Part shown: one piece after another, positions 55,327 to 64,000 of the stretch
Position numbering within the stretch: the stretch's first letter is position 1
How the letters are laid out: every line of letters begins with the position of its first letter
Origin: Gari tellinella
Lineage: Eukaryota; Mollusca; Bivalvia; Cardiida; Psammobiidae
DNA: 64,000 nt
Assembly (NCBI GenBank): GCA_922989275.2
Contig: OV277856.1
Span: forward strand, 85,145,038 to 85,209,037
Direction of reading: 5' to 3'
Notes under the pieces: generated by a model
The model's database searches: none
Seen by the model: only the letters and a program-made list of their open reading frames with translations
What the model was told of the DNA's origin: nothing
Program-made: the position numbers and the translations under genes

Positions 55327-57510
55327 AAAATTATAGAAAATCAGTTTATTATACTATTTTTGTATAATTTATTGTTTTTGAGATTATTCACGATATATAA
55401 TCTGATTGATTTAGGATATCTGTTATTACAAAAATGAACACCCGATCGTATAAAAAATTGCAAATAGTACGCTCCGACGGCCGTGACGGCAGCTAAAGCT
55501 AATCTCCTGATAACCTTTTCAAACAGTTTCATCCAGATTAGAGACCAACTCAATTCTCATCATATATTCCAAACTGTTTGTAAATTGGATATTAATAAAG
55601 TCACATATAGAGGATATATTGATTTAAGCAGGCGTCATATTTAGCAGAATTCATTTTCTTTGTTTTCATCGACGGGCGACTCGAAATGCAGAGAACACCA
55701 CAGGAAAAGGGTTTTATGTTGTAATAGCGTATTTAAAGGTATCTGTGCACCAGTTTATAAGTCATATATGAATTCCCACTCAAAAAGATACTTTTATTGT
55801 CCAAAAATCGGCGACGATATGAAAAATGCCGATCCTACCTAACCTTTGTTAACACCAACTAAAATAAATTTGATGTACTAATATCGTATTTAAAGGCATA
55901 TATATATTGTTTAAATAACTGTATCGACACCCCTGTTAAAAAAGTTGGCTTTTCTTGGTTTACAATCGCCGATAATTTGAAAATGCCCACCTTCCTTAAC
56001 CTATTCATCCCTGAATGGACAATTCCAGTTTCCAGCTAAGTTTTGTCCATTAATGACTATTTAGGATTGAATAAGACAATATATTGCAAACTGACATACG
56101 AGCAGATATTGGGCAGAGGAGCCCTCTGATCAGGTTCCTCACTGTTTTCGTATGACATGTGTACTCTTCATAGGTACATTATTTGTTAATGACGAGTATA
56201 CTCGTCGTTAGGGCTGAATGTATAAACCTACGAAAACGCCCCGAGTTCCCCATTTAAAATAGGGGTTATGCATTAATTCTATATTTGGACTTTTTTCGAC
56301 ACTCCGGCCATGGCGTTCAAAGACACATTGAAATACCGAATACAACATTTAAAATAGGTTTAAGATATAGTCTTGAAACTTCTTATATCAATTAAAATTT
56401 ATAGTATGAACTCATGGTCGAACATTGGCAACCATATAAAAGTGCCGAGTATCCCTGACATACGAAAACAAAAGCCGAAATTCATTTAATATGTACATAA
56501 TATTAGCTCGTTCCCTTGTGAATATTCTTTCCAGACTCCACCCACTATGAATAATTAACTAAATTTCCACTCTGTTATTATAATTAACAGTCGTTTTTGC
56601 TAAACAGTTGTGACAACTCTGATCTATGATAACTTTATAGACAGGTATAGTAGGCCCTGATCTATGTCTGCTCTGTTTGCAGAGGCGTTAAAAGGCTCAT
56701 TAGGGAAAGGGTTAAGAGACCAACAAATTGGTGTTAAAACAAAAATCCCATTCAAAATGATTCTTTTATTGGATTAAATGCGGCTACACTTAAAACTGAA
56801 TTGTCAATCTGCTGTTAAATTCGAAAAAATTTAACTTGGTACTTTTATATTGACACTGATTTTAACAGTCCACAAAGGCATCTTTTTTAAACTTGACTGA
56901 AATTAGTCGCAGGTTCGAAAACACATGTAATTTCAAAGAAATCGTAATATCAGTAAAACTTACACATACAGTGAAGAAGACGTTATTCTTTCGCGTTTAA
57001 ACGCAAACGAAATGCAATTGCAATAAAATGTAGGAAATGACAACTAGTGGTCAATATTTATTTATTTTAATCTGAGTGGCAAACATTAAGGAGCCTGATC
57101 AGACGCCAGGTTACTCTCCAAAATGTTTGCAATGTCAATAATAGTTTTAGCAAAAATGCTTTTATTTGGAAAGAATAATGTGTTCTCCACTATAATTACC
57201 TAACAAAACAATAGTTCAGTCAATATTATCTGTAACAAAACTATTTAAAGTCTGATTCGACTCATACACACAAACACGTAAGGGACGGGTGATTGACAGG
57301 ACCAGGTCTTTTGAAGTTAATCGACACAGCTTCTTACAGGTTAACCGCTTTCTGATGACATGTACTGTTTCATCTGTTTCTGCAGACTTTATTTTCGGCA
57401 GTCGGCTCCACATCATAGTCTTTGATGTTGCCGCGCAGAGGGCGATTTTTTTTTTTAAAAGGGACCACCTGATGAGAAGAATCACCAGTCAAATTATCAG
57501 AACACACTGT
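55327..57510. other. Intergenic or upstream intron; few repeats
   Basis: A decayed family A copy lies at about 56003-56228 (TTCATCCCTGAATGGACAAT ... GGGCTGAATGTATAA). A minus frame at 55341-55553 starts MSWSLIWMKLFEKVIRR and is hydrophobic but lacks good splice context. A minus frame at 57216-57485 has a GTAAGA donor-like site but the wrong phase for AP1AR. Neither is called. Confidence 0.45.
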
Positions 57511-57764
57511 TTAAATGTTATTACCTCTTAGCCTATTTCTAGCTTTGAAAACAGGTGACCACTTAAAGCAGGTTGAAAGTAAAGCAGAATGTGCCTTAAG
57601 GCACATTCTGCTTTACTTTCAGCCTGCTTTAAGCTACCATCTTCTAGGATATGGAAAATATTTCTTCTGGTACATATTCTTGGCTGTATAAACTGGAACT
57701 TTTTTCTTCAGTGGAGGAATAAATAAGAGGCGTAAAAAGGCGTTTTTAAGGGGTAATGGGTTAA
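57511..57764. mobile_element. Family C MITE, copy 24
   Basis: Left TTAAATGTTATTACC, right TAAGGGGTAATGGGTTAA; hairpin AAAGCAGGTTGAAAGTAAAG with perfect GTGCCTTAAGGCAC tip. Confidence 0.8.
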
Positions 57765-59673
57765 AAAAAATTGTAATAGTTATGCACCCATGCAAACCTG
57801 GCCTATTAAACTACCGCTGTACCCAGACCATTTAGCCTTATCTATTTTGTTAAGCAAACAGTGTAGTCACTGCTCAGATGAATCCTTCACGAGTTCTTTG
57901 ATCAGAATCTTCACTATTTGATGCCCCCGGTATCTATAAATGCGGATGCGTATAGCGTTGTCATGTCCGTGTGTCCGTCCGTTAAGTAGACTTTACCGTT
58001 TCCTCCAGCATCAATACCACTTACTCAAATCCCTAGATACTTATACAGTTGTTGTCTTTAAGTTGGTTTACGGGTAAAATATTTAACCCTCATCATGTTA
58101 AGTGCGACTTGTCTAATAATTGCAAACAGGTTGTATCCAGATCTGGATCCAAACTATTTGTCACTCATTTCAACTTTTCTTCTTTTTCAAATGCATGAAA
58201 ACTAATTTTCAGCTTATCAGACAATATGTTTCAAAAAGACGACAATTCAGCATGAAAACGTTAAAAACTCTTTGATCAAATCTTCAAAGTTAGCCGACTT
58301 CGCTTGGCGCTCAACATATTCAACTCACAAGTAGAGTTTGTTATTTTCTAAAAGTGATTGACAGCGGATTTTACTAATAATTATCCAATTGAAATACACA
58401 TTTTGGGAGCATGAAACTTTCCTATTAGGGCCCATATGTGAAATTAACAAATGGATAACGTTTCTAAATCTGCGAGTTACGATGTTCGTGTGTCTGTCAT
58501 AATGTAATGAGTTTACACGCAGTGATCTGTGAATGATTATCTGGAATTTTACGAAAAATGCTGAAGATAAAAAATAAACTTGGCGAAAACAAAACACTTT
58601 TCATGGGAGTATAATTATAAGGTATATCGTTAATTTCATTCAAGTGTCATATATAAACCAATAATTTTCTGTCTAATTATGGTCTATTATGATATCAATA
58701 TCTTTTTTTTTTATAATGGCAATTTCGAATTGGAATTGAACGTTTGCTAAATAAATGAAACAAGTTGGAAGTTTGTTTCTGTGTGAACCAATCAGACATT
58801 TAAAAACGTTAAGAAAAGTTAAGAAAGTCGCAAACATTTGAACAATTTATCAAATTTTAAGCGTGCCGATGTTCACATCCTCGCGAAAAATATTATGCTA
58901 TGCGATTATCAGCGCGTGCCGAATACACAGTGGCATATTAGACTTGACATACATGTGTATGTGTTACGCAGTCTCGTCTGCAACTTTTCCCTTTCATGTA
59001 TGCCGACATTTCAAAGAGTGTAATCGTAGACATGAAACATATACACAGTGAAAAAAAGGTAGCTACTTGGGTGTGGCATTAGCGAAAGGAAACTTATCGT
59101 CTACGAAATACGAAGATTAATGCGATGCTATAAGTGGATAAAACAACCCCGACTAACGGAGGATAATACTCACATAGGAACATCGTATGTACATAGTATG
59201 TAAGCAAAAAATATTTCATTTCATCCCAGTTACTCATTTAAATCACTATTTCACTTTTGCATCAATTAATAATTGTCAAATACGGGTGAAATATATAATT
59301 TTTAAAAAAAGTGGGACGTTGGATCCACAAATGGTACGTTTATGTAGTGGGGCGTTAATGCAGTGGGACGTTGAGACCAGACACCTTGTGAAACGGGCCC
59401 CAGGTTTCCAGACAAAAGTGTGTAAACCCTTCATTAAATATCTATTTCTAACATTTTTCTCCTTTTTGCCTTCACCAAAGCCTTTGGTGTGACCATGCAC
59501 TCCATTGAATCATTGAAATGCTACAAGGTTAATGAGTGGTCATGACATAGGGTTAGTTTAAAAGCGATAAAAGCATTAAACACGTACTGCATAGTTGAAC
59601 AGGCTGTAGGTAGTGTATGTGGGAGAGTGCTTAACTTGTGTTTTTTTTGCATTGTGGTGAAATACAGAGATCT
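57765..59673. other. Intergenic or upstream intron; no gene recognised
   Basis: Repeat density is low. A decayed hairpin lies near 57855-57925. Around 59310-59400 GGGACGTT, GGTACGTT and GGGGCGTT motifs precede a family G-type end (TTGTGAAACGGGCCCC). Minus frame 58325-58597 and plus frames near 58838-59051 show no recognisable domain. Confidence 0.45.
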
Positions 59674-59780
59674 TAGGCCCTCGAGCCTAAGGTCTGGACA
59701 TTTGGCTCAATGGTTTGAGAATGCTTGCGTTCCAAGCCGGAGGTCCGGGTTTGATTCCCGGTCTGGTCACTATAATGGCT
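59674..59780 (+). repeat. tRNA-Gly-derived SINE head, copy 1
   Basis: A-box-like TGGCTCAATGG (59703-59713) and B-box GGTTTGATTCC (59748-59758), with anticodon arm TTGCGTTCCAAG (UCC, Gly). It is preceded by TAGGCCCTCGAGCCTAAG. The tRNA fold is incomplete, so this is a SINE head rather than a working tRNA. The 3' body extends an uncertain distance to the right. Confidence 0.7.
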
Positions 59781-59990
59781 TTGTAGCAAACAGATTTTTC
59801 CGACCCATCTAGTGATGACTTTCCTTGCCCTATGCATGGATCACCATCAGAAATGATCTTGTAGCTACCGTAAGTTGAAAGGAAGTGGCTTGCCGCTCGA
59901 TTTCGGACATGAATTTAGGGTTGTTTAAACTTGTTTGCCATATATACGATTTAAGCAGTATATGTCCTGCGGAAATTTATTCCGGATGAC

Positions 59991-60061
59991 TAGCCTACCC
60001 TCACAGGGCAGGCTAGCCATCCAGAACCAGATGTCTAGCCTGTCCTGTGAGGGTAGGCTAG
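59991..60061. repeat. GC-rich hairpin between two SINEs
   Basis: CTAGCCTACCCTCACAGGGC and its inverse form a 27-bp stem with one mismatch. The unit ATGACTAGCC / ATGTCTAGCC / ACGGCTAGCC recurs around it. Confidence 0.75.
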
Positions 60062-60180
60062 CCGTCCAGTTCCGGACGGCTAGCCACTGCCAAGTTGAAA
60101 CAGGTATGATCTCTGAGAGATAATAAAAGCAAGGACTTCAAAATTAAGATAGAGAGGAATGTGGTGAAATATAGGCAGTG

Positions 60181-60345
60181 TTAGGCCCTCAAGCCTAACA
60201 TCCGGACTTTTGGCCCAATGGTTAGAATGCTCGCCTTCCAAGCAAGGGGTCCCATGTTTGATTCTCAGTCTGGTCTCTATAGGTAGCATCATGTCAGCAA
60301 ACCAGTCACAAGGTCATGCATCTACATGAAAGCCTAAGGCAAAGG
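60181..60345 (+). repeat. tRNA-Gly-derived SINE head, copy 2
   Basis: Same layout as 59674: TTAGGCCCTCAAGCCTAAC, then A-box TGGCCCAATGG (60211-60221), anticodon arm GCTCGCCTTCCAAGCAAGG (UCC) and a degenerate B-box near 60256-60265. Same orientation as copy 1, about 500 bp away. Confidence 0.7.
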
Positions 60346-61383
60346 ACATTTAAAGAGTTCATAGACTTGTACCATAAACACCCTTATTTGAAGCAACCCC
60401 CAATCGCAATATATGTAAATAGTAAAGATAACAGTACAACCAAATCAGTCACAAGACAAACACTTATCATGAATATCACCAAAATAACAGTGAGTGATGT
60501 CAGAAATCGTTTCGACTATACAGTATCCATCAACTACAATAACATATTTACCGACTATCGAATCGTGCAAAGCATCTGCTCAAACATTTCCCCATTTTTA
60601 TCTCTTGTCATCGTACATCACAATAAAAAGAAACGAAACTGTCACATAGCTATACTTCAGAGCAGAAGACACTTCCTCATCTTAAAACCGGATGTAGTGG
60701 GAGTTGCCTCTCTTTTCAGATTTTCAGAGGTGTCGCACCACCAAATGTTTTACAGAATGACGGTAGCCGTTTCCGTTTATCCGCACACGCGCGCTTAAAC
60801 TTTTTTTTTCAAAACTCAAAATAATATTTAAAATAGTCAACAAAGATTATACCAAATGCAATTGAAAATGCATACAAACCGTTACGTAAACAAACATGCC
60901 CTGTGATAATTCTGTTTTCTGAAGTGGACCCGCTAGTTTCGGACGCTCTGGTTTATGACGTCATAGGGAGGCTCGTGGGTGAAAGTTTGCAACTGCAGTT
61001 CGCTTTTACGATACTATGAGATGTGAAGGTCAGAGAAAAAATGTGGAAGTAGAGTCTAATATAGATCTAGGCCTATATGTGACGGAAAATTTGTATTAAA
61101 AAAAAAAGAAGAAAAAAAGTCAATAATCCGGCTTGGTGTGTCCATCTCTAAAAAGCAAAACGACTTTCTAACAGTATTCTGACATGCTGAAGAGAGTGGG
61201 TGTGTGTTCGTTAAAAATGTGTAATTTGTAAAGTGTCCGAAACTACCGGGCTGTCCGAACTCAGGGCCGGATCCAGAAAAAAATCAGTTGGGGCACAGCC
61301 GGGGAGGGTATGGGAGGGTTTGAACCCCTCCTATACCCCCGGGAATTTTTTGGAATTAACACTAAAATTGTGCACTCTGGTGG
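60346..61383. other. No gene recognised; one 160-codon chance frame
   Basis: The plus frame 60316-60798 begins inside the SINE and has no domain or splice context that I recognise. A TGACGTCA lies near 60957 in a slightly CpG-richer stretch. It could be regulatory but nothing downstream anchors it. Confidence 0.4.
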
Positions 61384-62480
61384 CATTCTGAGAACATTCT
61401 AAGACGAAAGTTTACTTCAAATGAATGACTCCGGAGTCCCCCAAGGAATTGTTCTTGGCCCAATCCTGTGTGTGTGTGAAAATCATCTGTACGACCATTT
61501 TCAGATGACTACAGTACCTACTGTACCGAACAATCAAGAGTAGTACAGACCAAGAAAAACTACAGACAGACCTGAATAGTGTAGAAACATGGGCATGCAA
61601 ATGGGGCATGAGATTCAATGCCAAAAATATGCTACATACTCCCCATAAACAAAAAGATAACCAAATTCTATGACCTTAATAGCCGCTTTCTACAAGAGGT
61701 ACAATATAATCCATATCTAGACATACAGATATCCAAAGATCTCAAATGGAATGTGCACATAAACAAAGTATGTATGAAAGCCAATGCCACACTTAGATTC
61801 CTTAAAAGAAACCTAAGAAACGTACCCGAAAATGCAGAAAAACAGCATACATTTCAGTAGTACGATCAATAATGGAGTATGGACTATATGGAGCAACCAT
61901 CTGGAATCCTTACCTCAAAGGAGACATCGACTTACCTCAAAGGAGACATCGACAAATTAAAAAAAATCAAAACCGAGCAATCAGATTTATAACAAAGAAC
62001 TACAAAGACAATGAGACAGGGGGTATCACAAAAATGAGAGAGCGACTGGAACTAGAGACCCTTGAAGACAGGAGACTAAGCCTCCGTCTTATACTCATGT
62101 ACAAGGTAGTAGAGGGTCTAGTACCAGCTATACCAACACACACATTTACCAAACCGGCAAAACCAAGGAGAAACATTAAATTTAAGCTACTTAATTTAAA
62201 TATTACAGTACGCATAATATAATTGAAACCATGTATGCAACAACACAAGAGGACTCACAGTCCCAAATAGCAAAACCCCACAGTACAGACATTCCTTCTT
62301 TGTCGACACTATGATGCAGTGGAACAAACTGCCAGACAGCACAGTGCATGCTGATTCCGCAGAGGCTTTTAAGACAGCCCTACGAGATCATCGCCAATAA
62401 AATAGCATCTCTTCACGCCCGTCGTGTAAAAGCCTTTATAGGAATCTACGACGTACTATATTCAGATTCAGATTCAGTAA
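61384..62480 (+). mobile_element. 5'-truncated CR1/Jockey-like LINE, broken RT
   Basis: Near 61427 a frame reads DSGVPQGIVLGPIL, the conserved reverse-transcriptase block preceding the catalytic site. Near 61500 a frameshifted F-x-DD-like catalytic motif follows. Plus 61618-61860 (MRFNAKK... thumb region) and 61872-62222 (MEYGLYGATIWNPY, KNQNRAIRFI) are the typical C-terminal part, and a third frame (about 62285-62400) gives HSFFVDTMMQWNKLPDS, ending in TAA. Several frameshifts break it. The 3' end is an ATTCAG microsatellite (about 62458-62478), as in CR1-type tails. Inactive. Confidence 0.8.
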
Positions 62481-62545
62481 ATATGAATGCACAGCTCCAA
62501 TTCCAATTAAGTCCCTCCTAAAATATTTTTTTTATTCACGATTCT

Positions 62546-62600
62546 TGACAAAAAGAGCACTGCAAACAGTACATAATACGCCGTTCAGGGTCAATGATAC
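62546..62600 (+). repeat. P1-like 5' end (solo)
   Basis: ACAAAAAGAGCACTGCAAAC and CATAATACGCC match the P1 start (AACAAGAGCACCGCAAGC, CAATATACGCCC) with an ACTG/CAGT hairpin in place of CGGGC/GCCCG. No monomers follow. Confidence 0.45.
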
Positions 62601-62814
62601 TACATGTTTAATATATAGTATATACTGTCCCTGTCATGGGGAATAGCTCAAGGGGAAGTTGATAAATTGAGACAACATGTAAACTCAATGTGCATTTCAT
62701 CAAAACAAAATCGTAAACCAAATTACAACTTCCTCATAGTATCATTTAGTATGTATCAGAAAGGCGCGAACACACCTCAATGGACATCACCATATCATTC
62801 AGACGGCCATGCAA

Positions 62815-62880
62815 TAACAAACAGTGCAGACCCTGGTCAGAGGGCTCATTTATGAGCCCTTAGAACTAAGTCTACAATAT
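62815..62880. repeat. Family A hairpin, decayed
   Basis: AACAGTGCAGACCCTGGTCA ... arms with tip CTCATTTATGAG. Outer ends not clear. Confidence 0.55.
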
Positions 62881-62978
62881 TTTCACATCACAAATGTCCA
62901 GTCCCTAACATACTGTTAGCATTTTCAAACTTAACTCATTCTCCTTTCAAACATCAAAGGGACAGACGTCAAGACCAT

Positions 62979-63640
62979 TTTTAGCTCACCTTAGGGCCAG
63001 GGCTGCCATAAGTTGACATGAAAAATCCTAAGATTTCCAAATTTGCATTTTTCAAGTGCGATTTTATGAATCGTACCTTTACCACATAGCTTGTTTCTAG
63101 TTTTGTTGACATGTGACTACTTAAAGCAGACTGGAAGTAAAGCAGAATGAACCTTAAGGCGCATTCTGCTTTACTTTCAGCCTGCTTTAAGCTACCATGT
63201 ACCAGAAAAAAATCCGAAGATTTAGGAAAAATCCGGAGAAATGGAAGCCCTGTTAGGCTTTTGCTGTCCTTGAATGTCCGTCGTTGGTTGTTCGTCGTCA
63301 ACACTTTTAATGTTTACACTCTAGATGCCTTTTTTATTTTAAATCTTTCTCAAACTTGCTGAGATGGTATAATTATGATCATAAGATCTCGTTGAGTTTT
63401 TTTACGCTTGAAACCTGACCATAATGGCATTTAATCATGAAATGTCTGCTCTTGTTGTGTTGAAAATGCCATATCTAACAGTGTTTACGTTCAACACTCA
63501 AGAGGCAATGATTTTTATCCAATCTTTCTCAAACTAGCTCAGATTATGTATGACCATAAGGTCTTAGAAGTTCAAGAGTTAGCATAGAACTTGAATGCAA
63601 TAACTAACAGTATTTACTCTCAAGCACCTACAGTTTTCAA
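62979..63640 (-). mobile_element. P2c: inverted, truncated P2 element with family H inside
   Basis: In reverse orientation: the 3' terminus (TTTTAGCTCACC), an inserted family H element, TCCTTGAATGTCCGTCG, then about two diverged monomers (TTTACACTCTAGATGCC, CTTTCTCAAACTTGCTGAG). The 5' part with AACAAGAG is missing or beyond the recognisable region. Confidence 0.7.
62998..63252. mobile_element. Family H element, copy 2, carrying family C core
   Basis: Ends CAGGGCTGCCATAAGTTGAC and, inverted, CAGGGCTTCCATTTCTCCGG. The middle has ACCACATAGCTTGTTTCTAG and the family C core (GTAAAGCAGAATG ... GCGCATTCTGC). Opposite orientation to copy 1. The flanks TTAGG on both sides suggest a short target duplication. 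Confidence 0.75.
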
Positions 63641-63667
63641 TGAACCGTACTTTCACACTTTGTATAT

Positions 63668-63972
63668 TATTAGTTATACAGTTTCTTCACAGTGTATATG
63701 AGGATTTCTTCCCGGCTGAGGTAAATCATGTTGCCCGAGCCGTTAGGCGAGGGTTACATGATTTTACCAGCCGGGAAGAAATCCTCATGTACAATGTGAA
63801 GAAACTGTATAACGAATTTATTATACTGCAAAGTTTTCACTGTTCAAACGAAATATTTAGGAATTGGTCGTGTACAGCGCTCGTAGTAAATTATAACAGC
63901 TCGGGCAACATGATTTACATCAGCCGGGAAGAAATCCTCATGTACACTGTGAAGAAACTGTATAACTAATAA
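63668..63972. mobile_element. Three-arm inverted-repeat element at window end
   Basis: The left arm (about 63668-63742: TTATTAGTTATACAGTTTCT ... GTTGCCCGAGC) is inverted at the right (about 63898-63972). A third, direct copy of the right arm lies between (about 63746-63825). The tip has CCCGAGCCGTTAGGCGAGGG. The 109-codon plus frame reads the arm twice (SREEILMYNVKKLYN) and is probably not a gene. Confidence 0.7.
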
Positions 63973-64000
63973 TGTTCTTGAAAGAAATGTTCTTGAAATC

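Noticed and set aside
55341..55553. Minus frame MSWSLIWMKLFEKVIRR..., considered as AP1AR first exon
   Set aside because: It is hydrophobic with no Met-Gly-Cys start, and the only donor giving the right phase (AGC|GTACTA) is poor.
56219..56245. Minus-strand MGNSGRF start, considered as the AP1AR N-terminus
   Set aside because: It has a Met-Gly-Asn start but lacks cysteines, leaves the wrong phase at the GTAGGT site, and runs into a family A remnant.
57216..57485. Minus frame MMWSRLPKIKSAETDETVH..., considered as an exon
   Set aside because: A GTAAGA donor-like site is present, but the phase does not fit AP1AR exon 49641-49692 and the peptide resembles nothing that I recognise.
59703..59770. 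Considered as a functional tRNA-Gly gene
   Set aside because: Acceptor stem is absent and the anticodon stem is imperfect; the second degenerate copy nearby with the same 5' extension marks it as a SINE.
60316..60798. 160-codon plus-strand frame
   Set aside because: Begins within a SINE; no recognisable domain, no start or splice context, and low-complexity AT-driven composition.

Overview
This window looks like nuclear DNA from a bivalve mollusc. The evidence is one conserved animal gene split by very long introns, an AT-rich background, and a very high density of short palindromic DNA transposons and tandem-repeat 'pearl'-type elements of the kind described in bivalves. There are no bacterial-style operons. 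Most open reading frames are chance frames in repeats. The species cannot be named from sequence alone.

The only host gene I can support is a minus-strand orthologue of AP1AR (gadkin / gamma-BAR), the AP-1 adaptor regulator. Eight coding exons run from 49692 down to the stop codon at 9373. All have recognisable splice sites, and all but one junction are phase-compatible. Two of the exons are microexons of 21 and 26 nt. The first coding exon, expected to carry the N-terminal Met-Gly-Cys palmitoylation region, was not found. The junction between the exons at 16750-16832 and 12402-12544 is one base out of phase with the best acceptor, so a further small exon or an alternative acceptor is implied.

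Almost everything else is repeats. (1) TTAA-flanked palindromic MITEs: family A/B (hairpin around GATCAGAGGGCTCC), family C (ends CCCATTACCCC, hairpin around GCAGAATG) and family L. (2) TA-flanked, Tigger/pogo-like MITEs: families E, F and I, plus a 971-bp element in 53403-54373. (3) Elements with hAT-like features: family D (ends CAGGGCTCCAGATAAG, including one 2.5-kb relative), family H, and two ~960-bp foldbacks with exact 8-bp target duplications. (4) Family G, with ends GGGGCCCGTTTCAT. (5) Helentron/pearl-like elements P1-P5 with internal ~140-185-bp tandem monomers. (6) A 5'-truncated CR1/Jockey-like LINE and two tRNA-Gly-derived SINE heads near the right end. Many copies are nested, so relative ages and exact target-site duplications can be read directly.

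The most interesting signals are three. One hairpin core is carried by MITE families whose ends belong to different transposon superfamilies. At least four sequence-distinct tandem-repeat elements share a 5' signature, AACAAGAG followed at once by a 5-bp hairpin. A partial copy of an AP1AR exon lies in the neighbouring intron.
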